This document shows, piece by piece, positions 1-8,772 of a stretch of DNA of 64,000 nucleotides (position 1 is its first letter; each line of letters starts with the position of its first letter). Location: positions 22,793-86,792 of the forward strand of contig JAGOSY010000023.1 of the NCBI GenBank assembly GCA_018062085.1, given 5' to 3'. A program made the position numbers and the translations under genes. Source of the DNA: a bacterium (GTDB taxonomy: Bacteria > Cyanobacteriota > Vampirovibrionia > Obscuribacterales > Obscuribacteraceae). Below the pieces are notes generated by a model. The model did no database searches, was not told the DNA's origin, and saw only the letters and a program-made list of their open reading frames with translations.

Positions 1-96
1 GCCGGAGTGCCTAGAGCTTTATCGTTTAGTGCACGACAACTTTGATACCTATAAGTGCGTCTATGGGCAGCGGCGCAAATAAGGACGTTTGTCAGC

Positions 97-1611
97 TTAT
101 TTAACCAGATAGTCTCTAACCGTTTGTGCTGTCTTGCTTCCTTGATCAACAGCTCTGATACGCCTTTCCAAATCTTCCATAACGCTTGGCAGTATTTGGC
201 GTTGAATGTGTTTGGCGCGATTCTCATATTCAGCATGGATGGGACTGCGCTGATGGGCTGGTACTTTGCTTAAAATCTCTGCCAGGGTTCGACCTAATAC
301 AGCACTTCTAATTGGGGCGTTTTCGACTGATGCGAGAAATGTTTCAGCGTTGGGATTGAGTATTCCGTCACCAAGATGCACAGCCCAATTTTCGTCATTG
401 TTTTTGAGTGCATGTTCATGTAGAACATATTTTTTACCCTCTAATTTTGCAGCGGTATCGAAGGCTTCACTGGCAGGTTTGTTTTGCCACTTGATTAAAT
501 GGGACCATTCATGACCCATTGTTGAACCTGAATTAGCGAGATAGGGCTCGTCAATGTTGTGGAAGCGAAGGTCGCCGATATTGCCGGCCGAAGCCGCTGT
601 TCTGTTAGATGTAACTGGATATAGGCCGTATAGAGCTCCGTATTGATACTCCCAAGGCAGAATCAACAGTCGTTTTACGGCAGCGCCATCTGGTGCATGT
701 TCCACGACTGATATGAAATCCTCAGGTAGTGCTCGCGAACCGAATGGATGTATCTTTAGCTGATTGACAGCATTTTTTCTTGACCAGTAGTTCAACAGCC
801 CAGGTTGCTCTGCCTCTAGCCTCAGATTTCTTACTTGATCTAACGAGTGGGCATACTCTTCTGGCACTATAAACTTGGTGTGCAGACCCGCTACTGTATA
901 TTCTCGAATCGGGCTAGTTACTTTGTTTACTCCTCGTTCGATAAAATCAGCGTGATCTATAAATGGTCCCTTCCCGTCTGGGCGAGGAACAAAGAACGTT
1001 TCTTCTTTGGCTGAGTAGCCAACCAATCGCTTTTGCAAAATAGCCAATTCTAAAGCGGCGGGAGATGGTAGGTCTGCAACTAGGTGCAGGCTGTTCGGTG
1101 ACAGATTTGTTTCCACTCCTCTTAGTGGCATTGTGGCGGTTGGCCTCGAGAACGCTGAACCAAGCCTGATGCTTGCTAGTCCACCAGCGGTAAATAACGC
1201 ACTGTCGAAAGCAAACTTGCCTAGATTTTCATTGGCTACAGAAAGATTTCGGCTAAAGTTCTGGTCTGAATTCCATGCCTCTGTAATTGCAGTAACAACT
1301 TTTTCGCCATTTGAGCCAATGTCAGCAATGAAAGCTAAGCTCATGCCTGTCCCAGCTGAGCGGGTGAGCAAGCCGCTGTAGCCTTTCGCTGGCATATAGC
1401 GCGTCATGGCTAGAGAAATGACTGAGGACACAGCTAGTTGGCTGGCCGTTTCGCTAAGATTGTGACCATTGTTCAGTTGCTCTGCGGCCTGGCTAATACC
1501 TTTTCCCGCGGCTACTGCTAGTAGGCCTTCGCGCAATAGCTTGGCTGTCCATGGTTCATTACTGCCGCTCTCTGGCGGTGGTTCTCCCGATTCGAATTTA
1601 GGCACTGCCAT
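97..1611 (-). CDS. Hypothetical protein with hydrophobic N-terminal domain and HExxH motif
   Basis: The product is 504 aa. I do not recognise the family. Residues about 30-165 are glycine/alanine-rich and contain a signature (WNS, N, RN, LG.F, D, LGS) that also occurs in the divergent neighbour at 1946-3187, so the two share a domain. Near residue 365 the C-terminal half has HEWSH, a fit to the zinc-metallopeptidase HExxH motif. A following DENWAVH stretch could give the third ligand. A peptidase role is therefore possible but rests on this short motif. The ATG at 1611 has no strong SD. The gene is divergent from the phosphatase gene, and the 11-bp box array lies in the shared intergenic region. 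Confidence 0.8.
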   Translation of the reverse strand: MAVPKFESGEPPPESGSNEPWTAKLLREGLLAVAAGKGISQAAEQLNNGHNLSETASQLAVSSVISLAMTRYMPAKGYSGLLTRSAGTGMSLAFIADIGSNGEKVVTAITEAWNSDQNFSRNLSVANENLGKFAFDSALFTAGGLASIRLGSAFSRPTATMPLRGVETNLSPNSLHLVADLPSPAALELAILQKRLVGYSAKEETFFVPRPDGKGPFIDHADFIERGVNKVTSPIREYTVAGLHTKFIVPEEYAHSLDQVRNLRLEAEQPGLLNYWSRKNAVNQLKIHPFGSRALPEDFISVVEHAPDGAAVKRLLILPWEYQYGALYGLYPVTSNRTAASAGNIGDLRFHNIDEPYLANSGSTMGHEWSHLIKWQNKPASEAFDTAAKLEGKKYVLHEHALKNNDENWAVHLGDGILNPNAETFLASVENAPIRSAVLGRTLAEILSKVPAHQRSPIHAEYENRAKHIQRQILPSVMEDLERRIRAVDQGSKTAQTVRDYLVK

Positions 1612-1700
1612 TCACTGTTGGTATTGTTGAGTGCTTGCGGTATCGCATGTGGTGCGTTGCACTCCCTGCTTGTGCCTCTTGTAAATGATATACAGCCTAG

Positions 1701-1740
1701 CTGTGGCGGTGTTGTGGCTTAACTGTGGCCGTTCTGTGGC
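1701..1740 (+). promoter_or_regulatory. Four 7-bp boxes at exact 11-bp period (response-regulator-like site)
   Basis: The heptamer (C/T)TGTGGC occurs at 1701, 1712, 1723 and 1734, each followed by 4 unconserved bases, giving a strict 11-bp period of one helical turn. Tandem 7+4 direct repeats are the architecture of OmpR/PhoB-family binding sites. The sequence is not the enteric Pho box, so the cognate regulator is unknown. The array lies between divergent genes at 97-1611 and 1946-3187. A second array with the same core lies at 23961-23989. Confidence 0.6.
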
Positions 1741-1791
1741 GAAAATAATGCTTGCAAAAATGGCGCAGCGAATGTATTGTCATAGAGTGAG

Positions 1792-1819
1792 TTGCAACTG
1801 AATTCAATTTAAATAGAAT
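1792..1819 (+). promoter_or_regulatory. Candidate sigma-70-type promoter
   Basis: TTGCAA (1792-1797), a 16-bp spacer and TAGAAT (1814-1819) lie upstream of the phosphatase gene. An alternative is TTGCAA at 1752 with TATTGT at 1775, spacer 17 bp, immediately downstream of the 11-bp boxes. Both are consensus-like only; no start site is known. Confidence 0.35.
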
Positions 1820-1945
1820 CAAATCAATTCAATAAAATTCAAAGTTCCACGGGGGTGGCAGAGTAAGCAGCTGAGGTAACTTGGCTGTTTTATTCTTTTC
1901 AGGAATCATTCAGATTAGAGTACTTTAGATTCCGCGAGTGCAACC

Positions 1946-3187
1946 ATGCCGCAGTTTAAAAGCCAATCTAACGATTTAGCAAAAGGCCCAGAGTTTTCAG
2001 ATAGTATTGAGCGTGCCTTGCCTGAAACCTCTCAGAAGTTATATAGAGAAGCTGAGATGATTAGCTTAGGTGTCGGTCGTGCGCTTCTAGATACAGCCAA
2101 GAAACCATTAGACAAGTTACCAGAGTTGACGACTTCATTGGCAACAGGCATGGCCTTTGGCGCTATCAGTCGCCTGGGCGCCTCGGGAAAATTGGTTGCT
2201 GCTGGAATTGGCACAGCAATGGCCACAAAGTTTGCCTACGATGAACTGACTGGCAAGCGCTGGAGTCCGTTTGGCACTGCCGTGAAAGACACCTGGAATT
2301 CTGAGGCCAACAGAGAGCGCAATATAGAGATAACAAAAAATAGCCTGGGTTCCTTTGTGGTTGATACTGGGGTGGGCGCGGTTGGCATGAAATTAGGCTC
2401 GCTGGCTACGGCTCACTTTGCCCCGCCAGGAAGATTGGTCAAAGATGCCGTAAGCCGGGCTGATCATGATGGCGGCAGAGCCTTGCGTGACCTTGAGCAG
2501 CGTTGGGAGAATCCAGAATTGTTTCAGGCCCGTGTTAAGGGTAAAGGCACTTTGGTTACCCATACTCAGCCAGCCAAGGCGGGGGAGCCTAGCGGTGATT
2601 TGATTAATGTTGCTAATGCACCTGATGGACAGCTAGTAATTACGGCTATGGATGTGCAGGGTCATGGAGTTGGTGCCGCGAAAAAGGCGGTTGCTGTTCA
2701 TGCTGCCGTTGATGACGTTTTGCCTAAGACTGGCAACAAGAGTGCTAGCGAAATTTTGACTATGATAGATGAAAAGCTCTCCACTAAAGATGAGCTGTCC
2801 ATTACGGCAGCTTTGATGAAATATGACCCAGTCACTCATAAACTTCAAACAGCAACAGCCAGTCAGGAGGTTGCTTTTGTTGTTCGAGCTAATGGAGCTG
2901 TCAAGCAACTTGACGCCGAAGTTGGTGGGCAAGGTCTTGGATTTGATATGTATGGAACTTTTCCTAAGGGCAATGAAGTGATTCAGTTGAATAAGGGCGA
3001 CTTGACTATTATGGCCAGTGACGGTGTTTTCGATCGCTTTGGTTATGGTGGTAACGCTGGCTTTGTCGAGTTTTTGAAGAAAACTGGGCCGAGTCTGGAA
3101 AAAATTCGTCGAGGTATTCTCAATAAACCACTGTCTGAGGCTGGTGCTGACGACATGAGTTTTATAATTTTCCAACCGATTGAGTAA
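1946..3187 (+). CDS. SpoIIE/PP2C-type serine phosphatase with hydrophobic N-terminal domain
   Basis: The product is 413 aa. Residues about 215-412 match the SpoIIE branch of the PPM metal-dependent phosphatases: GD near residue 217, then DVQGHG, DGVFD near 358 and a terminal DDMSF. These supply the usual metal-binding aspartates. Such enzymes dephosphorylate serine/threonine on partner proteins, often anti-anti-sigma factors. No kinase or STAS partner is visible nearby. Residues about 45-160 form a glycine/alanine-rich hydrophobic domain shared with the protein at 97-1611, perhaps a membrane anchor or localisation module. The gene ends in a clear intrinsic terminator. The SD is weak. Confidence 0.85.
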   Translation: MPQFKSQSNDLAKGPEFSDSIERALPETSQKLYREAEMISLGVGRALLDTAKKPLDKLPELTTSLATGMAFGAISRLGASGKLVAAGIGTAMATKFAYDELTGKRWSPFGTAVKDTWNSEANRERNIEITKNSLGSFVVDTGVGAVGMKLGSLATAHFAPPGRLVKDAVSRADHDGGRALRDLEQRWENPELFQARVKGKGTLVTHTQPAKAGEPSGDLINVANAPDGQLVITAMDVQGHGVGAAKKAVAVHAAVDDVLPKTGNKSASEILTMIDEKLSTKDELSITAALMKYDPVTHKLQTATASQEVAFVVRANGAVKQLDAEVGGQGLGFDMYGTFPKGNEVIQLNKGDLTIMASDGVFDRFGYGGNAGFVEFLKKTGPSLEKIRRGILNKPLSEAGADDMSFIIFQPIE

Positions 3188-3206
3188 GAGTTGTAGATTT
3201 TTCATT

Positions 3207-3241
3207 GTCTCTCTAGTGTTTTTCGGAGAGACTTTTTTTTT
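3207..3241 (+). terminator. Intrinsic terminator after the phosphatase gene
   Basis: A 7-bp stem (GTCTCTC with GAGAGAC) around a short loop is followed at once by nine T residues at 3233-3241, starting 19 bp after the stop codon. Confidence 0.85.
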
Positions 3242-3428
3242 GCGGCGCGAACTGTCTCTTTTGGTGTGCTAAAAGCGGCCTGTTTTAGCTGGCGTAAAAC
3301 AAACTAGAGTTATAGTGAGTTGATGCTAAGAGTGGCTTGAATAGTGGGTTCTGGCGATGCAGCTTTTGTCGGTGCTTGTTCTGTGGTGGTATCACCAGTG
3401 ATTACCTAAAGGTTAAAAATTTCTACCG

Positions 3429-3457
3429 TTGACAAGAGGACATTAGAGTTCAATAAT
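3429..3457 (+). promoter_or_regulatory. Candidate promoter for the HAD hydrolase gene
   Basis: A perfect TTGACA (3429-3434) is spaced 17 bp from AATAAT (3452-3457). It would give a leader of about 200 nt before the ATG at 3672. The 3242-3671 gap shows no other gene. Confidence 0.5.
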
Positions 3458-3671
3458 TAGGTTGGTCTAAGGAGTGAGCACTGCATTTGATATCACGCCG
3501 CTGAAAGCCCTTGGCTTTGTGCGTGGTGCGGCTCTGTTGTGAATAGTCTGGTCATCGCTCTGGCAAGCGTCAGGGTCGATTGATTTGATTTGGAATGAAA
3601 ATGAGCGAATAAATCCTCTCATTTTGTCGGTAGAGATCCATCAATAAATCTAAACTCTGGAGGAACGGCAA

Positions 3672-4727
3672 ATGCAAAGAAACTATCGTGCAACCAGCCC
3701 AAAAGCCTGTTTGGTTGATGCCCAAGAAGAGAGCTTTAGCTTGTCTTCTAATACAAAGACTCTGCGAAATACGAGCGGTGAAAACATACTGCTCTTAGAT
3801 TTAGACAATACACTCACTGATACAAGACGTTGGTTTGCCGACTTCATTCTTGGCGCTACAGCTGAGCTGGCTAATGCCATGCAGGCTCCAACTAGTTTAA
3901 TCAACAATCTCTTTGCTGAAGTCGCTACTGCTACAACTTTGCACGAATATGGTTTTGCCGTTGAAGAAATTGCTTGCCGTCTGAAACTGCACCGCTCTTT
4001 GTCATATAAAAAGATAGAGGAGATGTCTGAACATTTTTGGCAGTCTTTTGCTGCAGCCCATCATAAGATAGAAGTCTACCAAGGTGTGCACGATACTTTG
4101 GCGCAAATTCGTGCTCAGCATAAAGACTTGAAAATCGTTGTTCTGACAGATTCACCTGAGTGGGTAGCTCTCGAGCGGCTTTCTCTAACTAACTTGCTGC
4201 CTCTTGTAGATGGTGTGGTAGCAATTCGTACGGAAGATCCAAAAGTAAGACAGCGAGTCTATAGAGACTGCATTAAGAGCACTCGACGAAGAATCGATGC
4301 AGCGCAAGAGAAAGTCAATAAACAACATCTTCTTCTCAATATGTCTGTTCCGTCTGCTTGTGCCAAACCTAGCGCTGGTGGAATTGAATTAATTGCAAAA
4401 AGATTGGGTGTGGTATCGGGACAAATTATAATTTGTGGTGATAAAGACACTAAAGAAGGTCTCGCTGCGGCTCAATGGCGTAAGAAGCAGCAGTTGCACG
4501 GACATATCGATAGACCGATTCACTTTGTACGTGCCAATTATGGTAATCATGATCTTGAACACTCTCGCTATCTTGAATTGGCTTCACACATTCCTTCGCT
4601 CGCTGGTAGCAAGGGCAAAGATACACCCTCCGTTCCGGTCTTGAGTTCGCTTGATCGCTTTGATCAGTTAAATGATGTTCTTGCTGATACGCTTGCAAGC
4701 AGCAGTCGCAGGCACGCCGTAGCCTGA
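3672..4727 (+). CDS. HAD-superfamily hydrolase
   Basis: The product is 351 aa. HAD motif I is LLDLDNTLTDT near residue 42, with the nucleophile and acid/base aspartates. Motif II is the VVLTDS stretch near residue 157. Motif IV is IICGDKDTKEG near residue 258. The cap lies between motifs I and II. The fold is shared by phosphoglycolate, pyrimidine 5'-nucleotide and other small phosphate-ester phosphatases, so the substrate cannot be named. The N-terminal 35 residues and the final 50 extend beyond the core. A strong SD (TGGAGG) precedes the ATG, a candidate promoter lies upstream and a perfect hairpin lies 39 bp after the stop, so it probably forms its own transcription unit. Confidence 0.85.
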   Translation: MQRNYRATSPKACLVDAQEESFSLSSNTKTLRNTSGENILLLDLDNTLTDTRRWFADFILGATAELANAMQAPTSLINNLFAEVATATTLHEYGFAVEEIACRLKLHRSLSYKKIEEMSEHFWQSFAAAHHKIEVYQGVHDTLAQIRAQHKDLKIVVLTDSPEWVALERLSLTNLLPLVDGVVAIRTEDPKVRQRVYRDCIKSTRRRIDAAQEKVNKQHLLLNMSVPSACAKPSAGGIELIAKRLGVVSGQIIICGDKDTKEGLAAAQWRKKQQLHGHIDRPIHFVRANYGNHDLEHSRYLELASHIPSLAGSKGKDTPSVPVLSSLDRFDQLNDVLADTLASSSRRHAVA

Positions 4728-4766
4728 GCGCAAGTTCCGAGAAAGTCATACAATCGAAATAAGTTG

Positions 4767-4795
4767 ACGAGCAAGTGTTACAGGCACTTGCTCGT
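4767..4795 (+). terminator. Perfect 11-bp hairpin after the HAD gene
   Basis: ACGAGCAAGTG pairs perfectly with CACTTGCTCGT around a 7-nt loop. No real T tract follows, so it may be an RNA 3'-end stabiliser rather than a classical intrinsic terminator. Confidence 0.55.
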
Positions 4796-4800
4796 TGCGC

Positions 4801-5878
4801 TATTGGATTAGAAAGAAAATTTTCGATGAGGTCAGCCCAGCAGTTATAAAAGTCAATGTTTCGGTGGGCTGGGAAGCCGGCGGTAACGGCACTTTATTTT
4901 TGTCAATGCCAAGCAGATCATAACCAATAGTCATGTGATCTTGAGTGGTGACAATCTTTCAATAGAAGATAGTAGCGGCTCTGTGTATCAAGGCAAAGTT
5001 TTGAAAGTAGATGAAGTCAAAGATTTAGCCTTAGTTGAGCTGGTCAATCATGACGTTTCGCCGCCTGATGGAAAGGCGCTCAAACTGGGCAATGCAGCTG
5101 TAGTTTGCGGTGAAAAGGTATGGGCTCTTGGCCATCCTGGTGATTCTTCAGACCTAGTCTTTTCGCCCGGTGTGTTTGATAGAGAAGGGGCGCGATTTGA
5201 CGATGCTGCTCTTTAAGGCGAAAGTGCTTGCAGAAATTGATCTAAAACAGTCTCAGAAGGCTGCTATTAGTTTTCTCTCGCAACTAGTAGTATTTGCAAC
5301 GGTAAAAATTGAACCAGGTAGTTCTGGTGGTCCGGCCACTAACAGTGACGGTGAACTGACATTTGTTACAAGTTTGGCCCATGCTCGCGCTGCTGGTGAC
5401 CATACCGGAATATCGTCTGGTGTCAGCTCGAATCAGGTCAAAGACTTTCTGTGAAGTAGTCGTTCTGATTTCAAAATTGACTATGGTTGGCAGAGCAACC
5501 TACAGCATCGTCCAGTGAAAACTCTTAGAGATGATTTTTCGGTTGCTGCTGCTTCAATGGCGTTGCCTCAGTTATTTATGCCTTTAGCCAGCGTCTATCA
5601 TGGATACAAGTTTTTCAGCGAACAAAATGCCATAAGAAAAGTGGCTGATTCTGCCATTGATGCTGGTTCAGACGCTTTTGTAAAAGATAACTTGGTGGCT
5701 ACCAAGATTGAGCGCACTGATGGCACTGAGAGATTACCAGCTGGTTCTCTTGTACTTGAGAAAGCTAATGAGCTGTTGCAACATTGACATGTTCCGAAAT
5801 GAGGCCAAGTTTAGAATAGTAGAAGTTGGCAATGCTCCCACAGGACGCCACGTTGGTGTTGCTGATGCAGGGCTTTAG
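4801..5878 (+). pseudogene. Degraded trypsin-like (S1C/HtrA-type) protease
   Basis: The reading continues across three frames. Frame 1 from 4801 gives an HtrA-like start (DEVSPAV, GGNGTL). A shift near 4895-4900 leads to TNSHV with the catalytic His and KDLALVEL with the Asp. A shift near 5170-5216 leads to GSSGGP with the catalytic Ser near 5328. An in-frame TGA at 5452 is followed by continuing coding sense to 5787, and another shift leads to an end at 5878 (VGNAPTGRHVGVAD). At least three frameshifts and one stop make this a decayed gene. The region after the protease domain resembles the hydrophobic and charged tails of other proteins in this window. No start codon with an SD is visible. 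Confidence 0.75.
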
Positions 5879-6287
5879 CTGCGACTGTCTCTTCAATAAT
5901 GACTCAAGCGGATGGTGTGCAGCAGCTTTCTTAGATGTGAGCTTTTGTAAGTGCGCCAAAAACCGAGCTTTTGAGGCGCCAGAAGAGAGCAAATTCGATC
6001 AATGCGGTTGTAAGTAGTACTTGGCTTTTCGTATCGTTTTGGTATTCGTTCAACTTCCTTCTCTTAGAGCACTTAAAGCACACCTGTCAAAATTTCAAAT
6101 TGCTATTCACAGCTTTTTTTACCGCCTATTGGCGTTGCGTGCAGACTTTGCTAGAAATTCAGAGCATTTAGTTAGCGAATGAACATACGAATCAAGCCCA
6201 GTGTAGCCTTTTACTTGTCTGCAGTGCTTTTGATTCGCCACAACCGTTTTGCCCTTTTTCTAGGGCCTTTCCTTTTGGAGCACAATC
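5879..6287. other. Intergenic region with small hairpin before SD
   Basis: I see no convincing gene here. The end holds a short hairpin (GCCCT with AGGGC at about 6251-6266), then a pyrimidine-rich stretch and the SD TTGGAG of the S1-domain gene. This hairpin, pyrimidine tract and SD layout recurs through the window. Confidence 0.5.
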
Positions 6288-6884
6288 ATGACTATTAGTA
6301 AAAATCAAATCTATGCAGGCACAGTCACTAAAATAACCGACTTTGGTATTCTGGTCGCCATTGCCGGTGAACGTCACGTCGGCCTCGTGCATGTATCACA
6401 GTTGATGGGTAACAGTGCCGATTTACAGAAAGCCAGACTTCGTTCAGTTGAAGTTGGTGCTGCGGTCTTTGTTGAAGTTTTGGATATTAAGAAAGAGGGA
6501 CGCCTGACAAAACTGTCTCTCAGCGAGAAAAGTGTGCATAATACTCAGGTCTTGCGCTACATTCCCTTGAACGAAGAAATCATCGGTGTTGTTACGAGCA
6601 AGAAAGAATATGGCGCCTTTATGGAGCTCTCTGGCTGGCACGTTTCTGGTCTTTTGCACGCCATGCGTATGGTCGGTGACACCCGCTATGAGAGAGATTC
6701 AGTTCTCGATGGTCTTGAAGTTGGCGAGCGTGTACCGGTTTATGTTATCGAGATTGAAGTCGTTGACGACAATTTGAGATTGACACTGAGTCAGACTAAG
6801 CAGGGCGATGATTTTGCGGTCGTTGCTACAGGCACTGATGAAAACGGTGCTGAAGTAGAAATAGACTTAGCAGCTAAGCTCTAA
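6288..6884 (+). CDS. Protein with two S1 RNA-binding domains
   Basis: The product is 198 aa. Two S1 (OB-fold) repeats are visible. The first covers about residues 5-80 (GTVTKITDFGILVAI, GLVHVSQL, KLSLSEK). The second covers about residues 95-170 (GVVTSKKEYGAFMEL, GLLHA, LRLTLSQ). The protein is much shorter than ribosomal protein S1 and resembles small S1 accessory factors or cold-shock-associated RNA binders. The target is unknown. The gene has a strong SD and lies 21 bp upstream of the ABC exporter gene, so the two are probably cotranscribed. A second S1-like protein is encoded at 42264-42794. Confidence 0.85.
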   Translation: MTISKNQIYAGTVTKITDFGILVAIAGERHVGLVHVSQLMGNSADLQKARLRSVEVGAAVFVEVLDIKKEGRLTKLSLSEKSVHNTQVLRYIPLNEEIIGVVTSKKEYGAFMELSGWHVSGLLHAMRMVGDTRYERDSVLDGLEVGERVPVYVIEIEVVDDNLRLTLSQTKQGDDFAVVATGTDENGAEVEIDLAAKL

Positions 6885-6905
6885 CCACAATTTGGAAGCA
6901 TTTTT

Positions 6906-8714
6906 ATGGAAACAGAAAACAAGACGAGCATTTTTAGCTCGTCTCTTTGGCTCAGCGTATTAGCATTGGCTAAGCCTTTCTTTCATTCGAGGGAAAAGTC
7001 AGAGGTCACTATACCGCTGATTGGTATTAAATTTGTAGTGCAAACTCGCATAAAGGCCTGGTCATTAGTCGTTTTGCTTGTCATCTTTTTGATTGGCGTG
7101 AGCAAAATGAATGCCATGATCAATGGAGCCTATGGCAATTTTCAGAACGCCCTGCCTGATGCGGCCAAAGACGGTAGCTTAGCCGATGTCGCCTGGAGTA
7201 ATCTTTGGGTCTTGGCGAAGATTTTCATCTTTGCCGCCCCAGTGGTGGTCTTCTATGCTTGGCTGCGCAGTTTGCTCGGCATTGTTTGGCGGCAGTGGCT
7301 GACTGAAGACATTCTCAAACAGTATTTCAGCAACCGTAATTATTACCGCATCTCCAATGCCTCACTGGTCGAAAACCCTGATGAACGTATTGCCAATGAT
7401 GTTGATGGTTTTGTCACCGGAGCTGTTACATTGGTGCTATCAGTGCTTGATGCCATGGTTACTCTCTTTTTCTTCACTCAGATTCTTTGGGGCTTATCTG
7501 GCTCGCTAACGGCAATTTCGATTTTGTACGCTACTTTTGGTAGCTTGATTTCGATTTGGCTGTCGGTGAAATTGATTGGCTTAAAATACAATCAAACCAG
7601 GCTAGAGGCTGACTATCGCTTTGGCTTAATTAACGTGCGCAACAACGTTGAGCCCATCGCTTTTTACCAAGGTGAGCAGGCTGAGTGGAAGCAGCTTTTG
7701 AAGCGCTTTCATGCTGCCATCAAGAACAATTTGAGTCTGATTGGTTACCAACGTCAAGTGAGTTTGTTCACCACCTGGTTTGACTACTTTGTCGCCATTG
7801 TTCCTTTCGCAGTGATCTTGCCTGTTTATTTGCGTGGTGATTTGCAAATTGGTGCCTTTACCCAAGCCAATATGGCCTTTGGTCAGGTGCTGGCAGCTCT
7901 TTCACTGTTCGTTTCACAAATTGGCACAATTAGTACTTTTGCTGCCAACGTCAAGCGTGTCACTGGTCTATTGGATGCTGTTAATTCAGAAGATTTGGCT
8001 GATAGCGATGGTCATACAGCTATTGTCACAACTTTTGCCGATCAAATCGCTTTGGCTGACGTGACAGTGAAAACCCCTGACTACAAGCGCTTGCTGGTTG
8101 AAGATCTCACTCTGCAGGTACCGAGCGGCACTGGCATCATCATCAAAGGACCAAGCGGTAGTGGCAAGAGTTCTATTTTGCGAGCTATCGCTGGCCTCTG
8201 GCGCTCTGGTGATGGCACTATTACTCGCCCGCAACTTTCAGCTGTGATGTTCTTGTCGCAAAGCCCATATATGAGCCTGGGCGGCTTGCGTGATCAACTG
8301 CTCTACCCTAACGTTACTACTGATTTGACTGACAAAGACTTAATTGCCGCCCTCAATCAGGCTAATGTTGGATTCCTGGCTACTCGCTATCCTGGTGGCC
8401 TTGATGGCTATCCTGGTGAAGGCCAATCTGATGGTCAAGGTCATCCAGCTATCCGGCCCTGGAGTAGTGAACTGTCGCCCGGTGAGCAGCAACGTTTGGC
8501 TTTTGCTCGCTTTTTGCTGGCCAAGCCTAAATATGTCTTTCTTGACGAAGCCACGAGCGCTCTTGGCATAGCTGATGAAGAGCTGCTTTATCGCACTCTT
8601 CAGGCCAGTGGTGCTACCTACGTTTCGGTTGGTCATCGTCCGTCTCTCGACGCCTACCATCAGCAGTCTTTGACTTTGCTGGGCGAAGGTCGTTGGGAAT
8701 TGTCTGCTAGCTAA
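6906..8714 (+). CDS. ABC transporter, fused permease/ATPase (SbmA/YddA-ABCD type)
   Basis: The product is 602 aa. The N-terminal 330 residues hold about six membrane segments of the type-2 ABC membrane region, including the N-terminal pattern (NGAYGNFQNAL) typical of the SbmA/BacA/YddA and peroxisomal ABCD group. The C-terminal ATPase has Walker A GPSGSGKSS near residue 417, a signature LSPGEQQRLAFARFLL near 524 and Walker B YVFLDEAT. Relatives move peptides, cobalamin or long-chain acyl compounds. The substrate here is unknown. The protein acts in the cytoplasmic membrane, presumably as a homodimer. It lies between the S1-domain gene and the PrsW-like gene in one co-directional run. Confidence 0.88.
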   Translation: METENKTSIFSSSLWLSVLALAKPFFHSREKSEVTIPLIGIKFVVQTRIKAWSLVVLLVIFLIGVSKMNAMINGAYGNFQNALPDAAKDGSLADVAWSNLWVLAKIFIFAAPVVVFYAWLRSLLGIVWRQWLTEDILKQYFSNRNYYRISNASLVENPDERIANDVDGFVTGAVTLVLSVLDAMVTLFFFTQILWGLSGSLTAISILYATFGSLISIWLSVKLIGLKYNQTRLEADYRFGLINVRNNVEPIAFYQGEQAEWKQLLKRFHAAIKNNLSLIGYQRQVSLFTTWFDYFVAIVPFAVILPVYLRGDLQIGAFTQANMAFGQVLAALSLFVSQIGTISTFAANVKRVTGLLDAVNSEDLADSDGHTAIVTTFADQIALADVTVKTPDYKRLLVEDLTLQVPSGTGIIIKGPSGSGKSSILRAIAGLWRSGDGTITRPQLSAVMFLSQSPYMSLGGLRDQLLYPNVTTDLTDKDLIAALNQANVGFLATRYPGGLDGYPGEGQSDGQGHPAIRPWSSELSPGEQQRLAFARFLLAKPKYVFLDEATSALGIADEELLYRTLQASGATYVSVGHRPSLDAYHQQSLTLLGEGRWELSAS

Positions 8715-8743
8715 TGGCTGGCAGTAACTGCAACCCTTTCATT

Positions 8744-8761
8744 CTTGCCCCTCGGGGCAAG
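8744..8761 (+). other. Perfect hairpin abutting the PrsW-like gene's SD
   Basis: CTTGCCCC pairs with GGGGCAAG around a 2-nt loop. It ends directly before the SD AGGAG. There is no T tract, so it is more likely an mRNA processing or stability element than a terminator. Confidence 0.6.
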
Positions 8762-8772
8762 AGGAGAATTTT

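Noticed and set aside
1133..1381. Plus-strand frames inside the HExxH gene
   Set aside because: They are shadows of the minus-strand gene, without SD or protein-like composition.
4801..5878. Programmed ribosomal frameshifting in the protease gene
   Set aside because: It would need at least three separate shifts and a stop read-through, with no slippery-site and pseudoknot pattern. Decay or sequence errors are simpler.
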